Source: Phycisphaerales bacterium (GTDB taxonomy: Bacteria > Planctomycetota > Phycisphaerae > Tepidisphaerales > Tepidisphaeraceae). From it: a stretch of 33,618 nucleotides of DNA. The notes beneath the pieces were generated by a model that saw only the letters and a program-made list of their open reading frames with translations, had not been told where the DNA came from and ran no database searches. Shown here one piece after another: positions 7,732 through 15,908 of the stretch. Each line of letters starts with the position of its first letter. The first letter of the stretch is position 1. The position numbers were made by a program, and so were the translations under genes. The stretch covers positions 1 through 33,618 of the forward strand of contig JANYKD010000305.1 of NCBI GenBank assembly GCA_025361735.1, given 5' to 3'.

Positions 7732-9600
7732 ATGAATATCAGACACTTCGCTATCGTCGCCCTCTTCCTCGCCGCTTGCTCAACCAGCGGCGCTGAAGTT
7801 CAGCCCAATGCCCCTTCGCACACCTACCACGTCGACGCCACGCGCGGCGATGACGCTCTCGATGGCCTGAAACCCGAATCGGCCTGGCGATCCCTCGCCA
7901 AGGTCAACGCCGCCCCCCTGGCACCAGGCGACAGCGTCCTCTTCCGTCGTGGCCAGACCTGGCGCGGCCAACTGCGTCCCCAAAGCGGCAGCGCCGCCGG
8001 CGTCATCACCTACGCCGCTTTTGGCGAGGGCGCCAAGCCCATCTTTCTCGGCTCCGCCGCCGCCGACAAGCCCGAAGACTGGCAACCGGCCGGCGAGGGC
8101 ATCTGGCAGACCGTGCCTCTGCGCTTCGACCCGATCGGATCGCCCATTGATCTGCCGCGCAAAGGCTGGTCCCTGCACCACGAGGGCGGTGCCGACGCGA
8201 CCCTGGATGTCGATCCTGCCGATGCCTCCGCACTTCGTATCACCTGTCGCAAGAGCGGCACCCAGTCCAACCACATTCAGCTATCCATGATCGGCGTCGC
8301 CGTCAAAGCCGACCAATACTACCTGCTCACTTTCCAGGCCAAATCCTCGCATCCGTTCACGCCCGCCGGTATCTCACTGATGAAGCCCGGCGCACCCTGG
8401 ACTCCCTACGCCGCGGTTGAAGCCGGCCTGCCCGCCATCGGCAGCGACTTCGCCACGCACACCGTCCGCTTCCACGCCCGACAGACTGCGACCGATGCCC
8501 GACTCGCTTTCTATCTCGGCGGCGCCATTCCCGCGGACGCAACCGTATCCCTTCGCTCCATCCAACTCACGCCGGCTCGCTCCAACCAGCTCATCCCCCT
8601 CTCGGTCGATGTCGGCAACATCATCTTCGATCACGGGCAGTCCACCGGCGTCAAGAAATGGACCGCCGCCGACCTTCGCCGCGACGGCGACTACTTCTAC
8701 GACGCCAAATCCTGGCAGGTAAAGCTCCGCAGCGATGCCAACCCCGCATCGCGATATAAGAGCATCGAACTTGCCCTCAGAAGCCACATCATCGACCAGG
8801 GCGGCCGCGGTTACGTGACCTACGAGAACCTCGACCTCCGCTACGGCGCCGCCCACGGCATCGGTGGCGGCAGCACTCAACACATCACCATCCGCGCCTG
8901 CGACATCTCCTATATCGGCGGCGGCCACCAGTTCACGCGTCCCGACGGCAAGCCCGTGCGCTTCGGCAACGGCGTTGAATTCTGGTCCAATGCACACGAT
9001 TGCCTGGTCGAAGACTGCCGCATCTGGGAGATCTACGACGCCGCCCTGACCAACCAGGGCGACGGCACCAATGTCCAGGAGAACATCACCTATCGCCGCA
9101 ACGTGATCTGGAACAGCGAATACTCGTTCGAGTTCTGGAATCGCGGCCCGACCAGCCGCACCAACAACATCGTCTTCGAGCACAACACATGTGTCGACGC
9201 CGGCCGCGGCTGGGGTTACACCCAGCGTCCCGACCCCAACGGCCGCCACCTGATGTTCTACAACAACGTCGCCGTGACGACGAACATCGTCATCCGCTAC
9301 AACGTCTTCGCCGGCGCGGCCGACAGTTGCCTGCGCCTGCACGGCGTCGACTGGACCAAGGATCTGACCATGGACTACAACTGTTGGTTCCAATCCGCCG
9401 GCCCGGTGATCCTCTGGGGCACCGAAAAAGTGGACTCATCCCAATTCCCCGCCTTCCAGCAGAAACACGGCCACGACACCCACTCCCTCGTCGCCGATCC
9501 CAAGTTCATCGCCCCCGCGAACCACGATTACCACTTGGCTCCCGACAGCCCCGCCCGGCGGATATCCGCCCAAGGCCTGCCCGCCGGTGCGTTGCCGTGA
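7732..9600 (+). CDS. Right-handed beta-helix surface lipoprotein, pectate-lyase-like
   Basis: A 622-residue exported protein. The ATG at 7732 is preferred over an upstream one because it opens a lipoprotein-type signal peptide, MNIRHFAIVALFLAAC, with lipobox LAAC and Cys16. No strong ribosome binding site is visible. The mature start (HTYHVDATRGDDALDGL followed by SAWRSLAKVN) is typical of planctomycete beta-helix proteins, which begin with a YVD--GDD--DG segment. Residues about 130-280 look like a carbohydrate-binding beta-sandwich insert. After about 340 come the helix coils, with runs such as GRGYVTYENLDLRYGAAHGI, HITIRACDISYIGGG and TYRRNVIWNSEYSFEF. Proteins of this fold often cleave or bind acidic polysaccharides. 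No catalytic residues can be assigned by eye, so polysaccharide-related function is inference. It is followed by a lower-GC island. Confidence 0.85.
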   Translation: MNIRHFAIVALFLAACSTSGAEVQPNAPSHTYHVDATRGDDALDGLKPESAWRSLAKVNAAPLAPGDSVLFRRGQTWRGQLRPQSGSAAGVITYAAFGEGAKPIFLGSAAADKPEDWQPAGEGIWQTVPLRFDPIGSPIDLPRKGWSLHHEGGADATLDVDPADASALRITCRKSGTQSNHIQLSMIGVAVKADQYYLLTFQAKSSHPFTPAGISLMKPGAPWTPYAAVEAGLPAIGSDFATHTVRFHARQTATDARLAFYLGGAIPADATVSLRSIQLTPARSNQLIPLSVDVGNIIFDHGQSTGVKKWTAADLRRDGDYFYDAKSWQVKLRSDANPASRYKSIELALRSHIIDQGGRGYVTYENLDLRYGAAHGIGGGSTQHITIRACDISYIGGGHQFTRPDGKPVRFGNGVEFWSNAHDCLVEDCRIWEIYDAALTNQGDGTNVQENITYRRNVIWNSEYSFEFWNRGPTSRTNNIVFEHNTCVDAGRGWGYTQRPDPNGRHLMFYNNVAVTTNIVIRYNVFAGAADSCLRLHGVDWTKDLTMDYNCWFQSAGPVILWGTEKVDSSQFPAFQQKHGHDTHSLVADPKFIAPANHDYHLAPDSPARRISAQGLPAGALP

Positions 9601-9729
9601 AGAGGAACAAGCCCGCTGTCCCGATCGCGGTGCCAACGATTGGGTTCAAAGGATCGTTTGGGCTGTTGGCCAACATCCGGTAGGATGGACCGCTGTAAAT
9701 GTTCCGGTTGTCGAGAGAGGAAGCGGTAA

Positions 9730-10332
9730 GTGGCGATAAACAGCACCATTGGTGAGACAGAGCGATCGGTGCCAAGCAACGGCCAGCGGCCTAAGCTACA
9801 GGCAGCATCGGCAGGTCGTGCCGCCACGGAATACTTTCGGGCCAAACACGGCGCCATCTTCCTGGGCGATTCACTAAAAGTGCTGCAACAGCATGTGAAA
9901 TCAAAGTCGGTCGATCTGATTATGACAAGCCCTCCGTTTGGGCTGGTGTGGAAGAAGGATTACGGCAACGTCGATTCACACGAATACCTCGAGTGGTTCC
10001 GACCGTTTGGCGAAGCATTCAAGCGTGTGCTAAAGGATAGCGGTTCATTGGTCATCGACATTGGCGGCGCATGGATACCCGGTCAGCCCACCCGCAGTCT
10101 GTATCACTACGAATTGTTAATCATGCTGTGCCGTGAGGTCGGATTCCATTTGGCACAAGATTTCTTTTGGTGGAGTCCGTCCAAGCTACCCACGCCGGCC
10201 GAATGGGTGAACATCCGCCGCATTCGAGTGAAGGACGCGATCAACTGCGTCTGGTGGCTGTCGCCAACACGTTGGCGTAAAGCACCCCTTACGAAGAGCC
10301 GAAGGGCGGAAGTCACATTAAGGGCAGCGTGA
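9730..10332 (+). CDS. Truncated site-specific DNA methyltransferase
   Basis: The 200-residue product matches the first half of a beta-class amino-methyltransferase (N4-cytosine or N6-adenine). It begins at GTG 9730 behind a GAGAGG sequence. GAIFLGDSL near 41-49 leads into the catalytic motif TSPPFG at 66-71, then EYLEWFRPFGEAFKRVLKDS, and the conserved KLPTPAEWVNIRRIRVKDAI with INCVWWLSPT at 171-180. In this class the target-recognition region and the SAM-binding FxGxG motif lie after this point, and both are absent: the frame ends within about 20 residues and the next gene starts 4 bases later. The protein should therefore not bind SAM normally and is probably inactive. Local GC is lower than in the flanking genes. 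It forms a tight cluster with two nuclease-type genes, as expected for a damaged restriction-modification locus. Confidence 0.82.
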   Translation: MAINSTIGETERSVPSNGQRPKLQAASAGRAATEYFRAKHGAIFLGDSLKVLQQHVKSKSVDLIMTSPPFGLVWKKDYGNVDSHEYLEWFRPFGEAFKRVLKDSGSLVIDIGGAWIPGQPTRSLYHYELLIMLCREVGFHLAQDFFWWSPSKLPTPAEWVNIRRIRVKDAINCVWWLSPTRWRKAPLTKSRRAEVTLRAA

Positions 10333-10336
10333 CCAA

Positions 10337-11227
10337 ATGGAGCTCTTGTCACCTCTGGGACGTGGCTGGGAAGTGTCTCTTAAGCAGCTCGTTCGATCAA
10401 CACATAAACGTTTGTTGATCGCGTCTCCATATATTACTGCATTCGGCTGTGACCTTGTTGGCACCTGTTCCTCTGAAACGCTTCAGGATGGCGGAGAAGT
10501 CTTGATTCTAACGGACCTGTCACCGATGTCGATATGCCAAGGATCGACCGACCCGGCTGCATTACGAACGCTATCGAATCGCGGACACTCGTTACTCATT
10601 CGGCATCTTCCACGTTTGCATGCTAAAGCCTACATTGCAGACGAGCAAACTGCGATAATTACCTCCGGCAATCTCACGGCCGGTGGCCTGATTCAGAACT
10701 ATGAATACGGCCTTCACGTCTCTGATCCTTCGATTGTCCGCGCGATTAATTCGGACATAACTTCGTATGCTGCTTTGGGGGCCGAGATCGGCGATGCGCA
10801 GCTGGCCACTTTCTGTGACATCGCCGTCGAGATGCGTACGGCCTTCCGCCAAAGCCAAGCGTCGATCACGCGCACAATTCGGCGACGCTTTGACGCCGTG
10901 GTTCGTGAAGCCGAGGACGAGCTCATCCGATTGCGTCTAGCCGGCGGCGCGATGCACACAGTGTTCGCAAGGACCGTGATGTATCTTCTGCGAACCTACG
11001 GTCCCCTCGCCACTACCGGAGTCCACGCACGAATCGAGGCTATTCATCCAGACCTGTGTGACAACACGGTCGATAGGATCATCGACGGCAAGCATTTCGG
11101 AAAGAAGTGGAAACACGCCGTTCGTACCGCACAACAACAACTCAAGAAACAAGGACTCATTGAATTGGTTGGCGATCGCTGGTGCCTTACGGGTTCTGAA
11201 GCGCAAAGGCAGGTAATCCATGGCTAA
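10337..11227 (+). CDS. Phospholipase D-fold nuclease, probable restriction endonuclease
   Basis: A 296-residue protein with one PLD-type active-site motif: His95, Lys97 and Asp102 in RLHAKAYIAD, followed by the Ser110 and Asn112 of ITSGNLTAGG. Single-motif PLD proteins act as dimers, and several type II restriction enzymes (BfiI and NgoFVII types) have this fold. The N-terminal strand RLLIASPYIT and the segment VLILTD near 55-60 fit the same domain. The C-terminal half is alpha-helical, with a winged-helix-like end (QQQLKKQGLIELVGDRWCLT), plausible for DNA binding. The ATG lies 4 bases after the methyltransferase stop, without a clear ribosome binding site, suggesting translational coupling. 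It appears full length. The restriction role is inferred from fold and neighbours. Confidence 0.78.
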   Translation: MELLSPLGRGWEVSLKQLVRSTHKRLLIASPYITAFGCDLVGTCSSETLQDGGEVLILTDLSPMSICQGSTDPAALRTLSNRGHSLLIRHLPRLHAKAYIADEQTAIITSGNLTAGGLIQNYEYGLHVSDPSIVRAINSDITSYAALGAEIGDAQLATFCDIAVEMRTAFRQSQASITRTIRRRFDAVVREAEDELIRLRLAGGAMHTVFARTVMYLLRTYGPLATTGVHARIEAIHPDLCDNTVDRIIDGKHFGKKWKHAVRTAQQQLKKQGLIELVGDRWCLTGSEAQRQVIHG

Positions 11228-11540
11228 GGCAGCATCTTGCGAAGGTTGCGATGGATCGGGTCTAAGGATCCCATCGCTACCATCATGCAAAATAGACGCG
11301 GCACGTCAACCTTGGATCGTCATTGAAAGATGTGATACGTGCTGTCTGTTTGTAGACGATCTCGCGGCAGCTTTGTCGCGGTACAAGGTCGCAGGGTGGT
11401 TCCGCTGCCACAATGGAGCGGAGCACGCTCTTGCTGATTTGCGAAGCCGTGTGCGACGTCCACGGCGCATTCCGAAAAGTCTTTCAACCATAAAAAGACC
11501 GACGAAAAAGTCTTGCGTATCCGGGCGTATCAAATCGTAA
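11220..11540 (+). CDS. Small cysteine-containing protein in the restriction island
   Basis: A 106-residue protein whose ATG overlaps the last 8 bases of the PLD-nuclease gene; AGGCAGG precedes it. The N-terminus holds CEGCDGSG (Cys7, Cys10), followed by WIVIERCDTCC and FRCHNGAEHALADL, a spacing that could bind one zinc ion. The pattern of an N-terminal CxxCxGxG, a central ERCDTC segment and an HALA motif feels like a real small family, but I cannot name it. The last ~30 residues (RRPRRIPKSLSTIKRPTKKS) are basic and may be read-through of DNA that formerly belonged to the next gene. Function unknown. Confidence 0.5.
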   Translation: MAKAASCEGCDGSGLRIPSLPSCKIDAARQPWIVIERCDTCCLFVDDLAAALSRYKVAGWFRCHNGAEHALADLRSRVRRPRRIPKSLSTIKRPTKKSCVSGRIKS

Positions 11541-12088
11541 ACTACGCTTTCAATAACGAGCATTTACACCGCTACGGCCGACAGCCCGAAACATTCCGGT
11601 TACTGACACGGGCCAGCACTCTGGAGCGTATCACAACGGCGGAAATCGAGGCGTTGTCGGAAGCCCGCCGCAGAATCGTCCAAGAGGTTCGACGGCTCTC
11701 CAGAATGGCCAATTTCCGCCAGCAGGTTCTACACGCCTACGGTAATCGATGCGCGGTAACGCGAGCACAACTTCGCCTGGTCGATGCTGCGCATATCCTT
11801 CCAGTCGGTTCACCAGACAGCAGTGACCACGTAACGAATGGCTTGGCCCTGTCGCCTACTTACCACAGAGCATATGATAACGGGCTGATCTACTTAGACA
11901 CGGATTATGTCATGCGAATGAACCCGCACAGACTCGCAGACCTTTCCGCGCTTCGCCTCGATGGTGGTATCGAGGGTTTCAAAGAACCGCTGGGAAGGAT
12001 TCTGCTGCCACCGGACCGGGGCCAGTGGCCGAAACCGGAGTTCGTGAGGAAAGCAAACGCCTTCCGACTCATCGACGGACAACTTTGA
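11513..12088 (+). CDS. HNH endonuclease, N-terminally short
   Basis: A 191-residue protein with an HNH nuclease domain of the type found at the C-terminus of restriction-like endonucleases: CAVTRAQLRLVDAAHILPVG with His94, VTNGLALSP with Asn109 and TYHRAYDNGL with His118. The helix before it (ARRRIVQEVRRLSRMANFRQ) is typical of that family. Relatives usually carry about 100 or more extra residues in front. Here the only usable start in frame is TTG at 11513, inside the preceding gene, and the frame upstream reaches a stop at 11435. The segment coded before the TTG (SEKSFNHKKTDEKV) reads naturally into the domain, which suggests the real 5' end has been deleted or frameshifted. The nuclease core itself looks intact. 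Confidence 0.75.
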   Translation: MRIRAYQIVNYAFNNEHLHRYGRQPETFRLLTRASTLERITTAEIEALSEARRRIVQEVRRLSRMANFRQQVLHAYGNRCAVTRAQLRLVDAAHILPVGSPDSSDHVTNGLALSPTYHRAYDNGLIYLDTDYVMRMNPHRLADLSALRLDGGIEGFKEPLGRILLPPDRGQWPKPEFVRKANAFRLIDGQL

Positions 12089-12219
12089 GGCGACATGAAT
12101 TATTGCCGACTGACCGCGATGTCGGACGGGCAGTTGACGAATTGCGACAATCGCAACGGCGACAACAGCGTAGCGCCGCCGTCGCCCCGCCTGCCCATCG
12201 CCCGCACGTCGTCGCGTTC

Positions 12220-14241
12220 CTACCTCCCCTCGATCGCATACACATTCCCTTCCCCTCGCACGTACAGACGTTTCCCCTCCGCCACGGGATTGGCCACAAA
12301 TCGCTCCTGCCTTTCCGCCCAGTGCCCGGGCATGACGATACTCTCGATCTTATTCTTCGCGATCGGTCGATAGACCCGGCCGGGCTCGATCACCAGAGTC
12401 GTCCCGTTGTTGCCCAGGACATACAGATACTTCCCGGCCAGCACGGGGCTGACACCGGCGCCACGGGCCGCACCTTCGTTGTGGGCCTGAAACACATCCA
12501 AGTCGAGCAGCTTCTGATACACGACCTTGTTGGCCTCCACGTCGACCACGGTCAACACGCCGGCGTTGTTGATCAGGTACGCCAGTCCGTCGTGGATGAT
12601 CGGCGAGGACAAATGCCACGGGAGATAGTGCTTGGGAAACGCCGTGGTATCGATAAGCAGGCGTTGCTCGGACAACTTGAGTGGGTCGGCCAGCGCTTCG
12701 GGCAGCGTCTGGGTGATGAACTCCATGTTTCCATTGCCGATTCGGAAGAGCCGTTTTCCGCTCACCACCGGCGTCGCCACCGACGGGCCCGTGACTTTCG
12801 GCTCAGCGCTGACCACCTTGCCGTCGGCCGCCCGCACGAGCGTGCCGTTGCCCAGGATGACCACCGGAACGCCGCCGATGCTCGTACACGCCAGCGAGGC
12901 GTGGAAGAAACCGCCGGGGTTGAGCCCGTCCTCGTCCGTCACGCGGATCTGCCACGCCGTCTTGCCCGTGCCCGCGTCAAACGCCATCAGTTCACGCATG
13001 TAGACGACGAACTTGCCATCGATCAGGACGGGCGACGATGAAAAGCCATGCTCGACGGCCGTGCGCTGATCCGCTCGGATCCAGCGGCGCGAGCCATCCA
13101 GCGCGAAGCAGACGCTCACGCCATTGCCGAACCAGGCATAGATGCACTGGCCATCGGTACACGGTGTAAAACCGGAGAAGCCGACATCCGGCACCGGGTT
13201 GGCCGCGTATTTCACCGGGTCGATCCGCCTCATCGCCTTCTGCAGATCCCTTTCAAACTGTCCCTTTTCCTCCTGTTGCGCGGGCGTGGCGGTGCCGGCG
13301 ACAATGGCCGCGTTGATGGCGTCGATCTTCCTGGCCAGCGTCTCCGCCCTGGACCACGCGGGGCGTTTCTTATCCTCGTCGGTCGCCGCTTCGAAGAAAC
13401 TGCCGCGACGGATCCAGCGCAGCTTGCCGTCGGCCTTGTTGATGCAGATCAGATCGTTTGGCTCGCTGAGCAGATACAGATTGTCGCCGACAATCACCGG
13501 CGCTCCGACGCCCGTGCCGCCGCCGTAAAAGCCCGGCTGCACGCCCGGCAACGGCGTCCGCCAGGCAATGCCCGTCTCTTGGAATTCGCCCGGGCTCCAG
13601 CCGTGCAGCACGGGCACGATGTACCAGTCGCTCTCGCCGGCCGCCGCGTGGATCAGCAGCCGGTTCCATCCCTTGGCCAGATCCAGTTTGAAACGCGGTC
13701 CCATGGGCGGGCTCTTCTTTCCATTCACGTAGACGCGAACGTCGCTGACGGCCGTCAGATTGAGCCGGAATACGCCGGCCGCAGGGGCGTAGATATTGGT
13801 AAATGCATACGCAACGCAGTCCGGGTTCTTGCCGATCAATCGGGCAAAGTCGACGTAGGCCGTATCGCACGCCACTTTTTGCCAGCGCTGCCCGGCCGTG
13901 GTCTGGCCTGGGTCCGGAGTCATCCCGGCTTCGTCCGGCAGGATATCCTGTTCCTTGTCGTGCCCCGCAAGCGGCACCGGGCCCAGGATCAGCCAGTCAC
14001 GGACCACGCCGTCGGCCATGGGCTTGCCCGCATCATCGGCGGCCGGTTTCTGCGAAGCAAAACGCAGCCCGCGTATGCCCGCACTGCTGCGCGACCACGT
14101 AACCGACGGATCGGCCGCCGGGTAGAGCCCGGTTCCATCTCCACGAAACCCGGAGATGGTATCGGCCGCCAGCGCGCACGGGCTGGCCAGGAGCGAGCAG
14201 AGGCAGGCAAGCAGCCTCCACAAATACGATGCGTTGTTCAT
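12220..14241 (-). CDS. Secreted PQQ-like beta-propeller repeat protein
   Basis: A 673-residue exported protein with a signal peptide (MNNASYLWRLLACLCSLLAS then CALAAD) behind a GGAGG ribosome binding site. Following the signal is FRGDGTGLYPAADPSVTW, the opening typical of planctomycete PQQ-repeat proteins (W/F-RG-DG-G). Residues about 75-210 form a beta-sandwich insert (WLILGPVPLAG, VRVYVNGKKSPP, GWNRLLIHAAAGESDW). Propeller blades then follow, with the motifs LICINKADGKLRWI, CFALDGSRRWI, LMAFDAGTGKTAWQI and LTVVDVEANKVVYQK. These resemble BamB and quinoprotein dehydrogenase blades, but I see no cofactor or metal site, so a binding or scaffold role is more likely than an enzyme. No same-strand partner is close. 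Confidence 0.88.
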   Translation of the reverse strand: MNNASYLWRLLACLCSLLASPCALAADTISGFRGDGTGLYPAADPSVTWSRSSAGIRGLRFASQKPAADDAGKPMADGVVRDWLILGPVPLAGHDKEQDILPDEAGMTPDPGQTTAGQRWQKVACDTAYVDFARLIGKNPDCVAYAFTNIYAPAAGVFRLNLTAVSDVRVYVNGKKSPPMGPRFKLDLAKGWNRLLIHAAAGESDWYIVPVLHGWSPGEFQETGIAWRTPLPGVQPGFYGGGTGVGAPVIVGDNLYLLSEPNDLICINKADGKLRWIRRGSFFEAATDEDKKRPAWSRAETLARKIDAINAAIVAGTATPAQQEEKGQFERDLQKAMRRIDPVKYAANPVPDVGFSGFTPCTDGQCIYAWFGNGVSVCFALDGSRRWIRADQRTAVEHGFSSSPVLIDGKFVVYMRELMAFDAGTGKTAWQIRVTDEDGLNPGGFFHASLACTSIGGVPVVILGNGTLVRAADGKVVSAEPKVTGPSVATPVVSGKRLFRIGNGNMEFITQTLPEALADPLKLSEQRLLIDTTAFPKHYLPWHLSSPIIHDGLAYLINNAGVLTVVDVEANKVVYQKLLDLDVFQAHNEGAARGAGVSPVLAGKYLYVLGNNGTTLVIEPGRVYRPIAKNKIESIVMPGHWAERQERFVANPVAEGKRLYVRGEGNVYAIEGR

Positions 14242-14298
14242 AGGTGTGATCCTCCAGCGATGCCGCCGCGTCCGCCCGCGGGAAACTCGTGCGCAGTG

Positions 14299-14320
14299 CC
14301 GCCGGTGTCCTCACCGGCGG
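14299..14320. repeat. Perfect hairpin ccgccggtg family
   Basis: ccgccggtg at 14299-14307 pairs perfectly with caccggcgg at 14312-14320 across the loop tcct. It lies between the divergent PQQ-like and PEP-CTERM-like genes, so it is unlikely to be a terminator. It has the same short-stem, 3-4-base-loop design as the hairpins near 7461 and 7592. Confidence 0.7.
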
Positions 14321-14517
14321 ATTCCGGGAGTTGCCGACAGCACCCTACGCACACATAAACATGTACCCGTTGCCGGAGAACCGTTGAAAGGCGTAGGCAA
14401 AACCTGGGCATTGGTTTGTCGGCCATTCACTCCTGATTCCTTCAACCCCCGTGTCCCGTTCTGGATTGACCGGTTACCGCAGGGCTATCATTGGCCACAA
14501 GAATGGAGGCGCCGATC

Positions 14518-15093
14518 ATGATCATGCTTCGCCCTTTTGCGTGCCTGCTCCTGGCAGCATCCCTCGCGTCGGCGGTGCGCGCCGAGGACGAGATGCTCGT
14601 CGGCCGCACAGCCGCCGGCCAACTCAAGATCGTCACGGAGTTCCCCCAGCCCGTGCCGCTCGACCTGTCGATCTTCCCGGGAATATCCGGGTACGCGTTC
14701 GCGGAGCCCGCGTTCCACTCGACCATCCTTGACGATCCCGCGAACGATCTGCTTCAGTTGTCGCCCGCCGCGGACTTCCGCTTTGTCCTTCTGGCCAGGG
14801 ACCCGGGAGTCCAGGTCTGGAATGACTCGGGGTCGGGCTTTCTGCCGGTCGGCGGCACCTTCTTCATCGGCGCTGCGCCATTTGATAATCATCCCCTGTG
14901 GAACATCCCCGGCGGCCCACTCGGCGGAACCTACGCTCTGACGCTGAAACTCCATGATGTGAACGGCGTATACGCGGACAGCGATCCGCTGACCATCAGC
15001 TTCGCCGCCGTCCCCGAGCCGCACACGGCGAGTCTCCTGGCGCTGACATCCCTCTCGCTGCTCCGCACGCGCCGAACTCGTTGCCGCATGTAG
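14518..15093 (+). CDS. PEP-CTERM-like sorting domain protein
   Basis: A 191-residue exported protein. The ATG at 14518 is preceded by GGAGG at 14505-14509 and starts a signal peptide, MIMLRPFACLLLAASLASAV. The C-terminus has the three-part exosortase sorting signal: VPEP at 165-168, a hydrophobic stretch (ASLLALTSLSLL) and a basic end (RTRRTRCRM). Exosortase systems release or anchor such proteins at the cell surface, often with exopolysaccharide. The middle (about 23-160) is beta-rich, with no domain I recognise. The terminal hydrophobic segment is short, so processing efficiency is uncertain. No exosortase gene is in the window. The acetyltransferase gene follows after 42 bases on the same strand. 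Confidence 0.75.
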   Translation: MIMLRPFACLLLAASLASAVRAEDEMLVGRTAAGQLKIVTEFPQPVPLDLSIFPGISGYAFAEPAFHSTILDDPANDLLQLSPAADFRFVLLARDPGVQVWNDSGSGFLPVGGTFFIGAAPFDNHPLWNIPGGPLGGTYALTLKLHDVNGVYADSDPLTISFAAVPEPHTASLLALTSLSLLRTRRTRCRM

Positions 15094-15135
15094 AACCGGC
15101 TCACCGAGACCTCTCCTTCTTCCCTGCCGACGGCA

Positions 15136-15741
15136 ATGAAGGACACCGACACCCAGAGCAACTTCATCGAGATCGCGGGCGCTGTTGACCGACAGCCGCC
15201 ATCGCGCACGCAGCTTGAACCCCTCACGGCCGCCCACGCCGCGGAACTGTTCCCGGTGCTCTGCGACCCTGCCGTCTACGCCTTCATCCCGGATCGACCC
15301 CCTGCCTCGGCGGAGGCCCTTGCCGAACGCTACCATCGTCTCGAATCGCGAACCTCCCCGGACGGATCGCAACGCTGGCTCAACTGGGCCATTCGCCTCG
15401 TCGAGGATCGTCGCTGCATTGGCTTCGTCCAAGCGACCATTCACGCCGGGGCGACGGCCGACCTTGCCTTCGTCCTGGGTCGGGAATATTGGGGCCTCGG
15501 CCTGGCCGGCGAAGCTTCGGCCAAGGCTCTGGCCCAACTCTTCATTGAGTTCCACGTCGAGTCGGTCTTCGCCACGGTGGACCGTCGCAATCTCCGTTCC
15601 GCGGCGTTACTCCGCCGTCTGGGCTTCCACCTGGTTTCGGCCGCCATCTATCCGCATGGCCCCGTGGAATCCACCGACGACGTGTTCCAATTGACCCGCC
15701 ATGACCCAGCCGCCACGCCGCCCGATCCGAACGGCACCTGA
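15136..15741 (+). CDS. GNAT family N-acetyltransferase, RimJ/RimL type
   Basis: A 201-residue cytoplasmic protein with the Acetyltransf_3 layout. An N-terminal strand QLEPLTAAHAAELFPVLCDP leads to AVYAFIPDRPP, then WAIRLVEDRRCIGFVQATI (motifs D and A), LAFVLGREYWGLGLAGEASA with the pyrophosphate-binding loop near 115-130, and HVESVFATVDRRNLRSAALL plus RRLGFHLV (motif B). RimJ/RimL relatives acetylate protein N-termini, but many act on small molecules, so the substrate cannot be told. It is downstream of the PEP-CTERM-like gene and convergent with the histidine kinase operon, from which it is separated by two hairpins. The start is the first ATG; no strong ribosome binding site is seen. Confidence 0.88.
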   Translation: MKDTDTQSNFIEIAGAVDRQPPSRTQLEPLTAAHAAELFPVLCDPAVYAFIPDRPPASAEALAERYHRLESRTSPDGSQRWLNWAIRLVEDRRCIGFVQATIHAGATADLAFVLGREYWGLGLAGEASAKALAQLFIEFHVESVFATVDRRNLRSAALLRRLGFHLVSAAIYPHGPVESTDDVFQLTRHDPAATPPDPNGT

Positions 15742-15822
15742 CCGCGCTTCATCGGGGTGTGCCTGTCGGAAACACGGTCTGCGCATCTTTTTTGGCGAGT
15801 GCTGCGACAGCAGCGTCGGTAG

Positions 15823-15880
15823 GGACGGCTCGCCGAGCCGTCCGAGTACGCCAAACAGCGGCGGTTTCGGCGAAACCGCC
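15823..15880. repeat. Two tandem 10-bp-stem hairpins between convergent genes
   Basis: ggacggctcg at 15823-15832 pairs with cgagccgtcc at 15834-15843 around one base. ggcggtttcg at 15860-15869 pairs with cgaaaccgcc at 15871-15880 around one base. Both stems are perfect. They lie between the converging acetyltransferase and histidine kinase genes and could act as a two-way terminator, although neither is followed by a T-run. The design resembles the twin hairpins at 7461-7499, so it may be a repeat element reused here. An overlapping minus-strand open frame (15749-15937) is just read-through of the repeat. Confidence 0.75.
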
Positions 15881-15908
15881 CCACCCTTGCCAGCCCCCCG
15901 AAATACCG

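Noticed and set aside
9640..9665. gggttcaaaggatcg, resembling a tRNA T-loop
   Set aside because: No matching acceptor, D or anticodon arms are found around it.
12025..14358. Two long plus-strand frames opposite the PQQ-like gene
   Set aside because: Arg/His/Asp-rich shadow translations without motifs; the minus strand encodes a signal peptide and beta-propeller blades.
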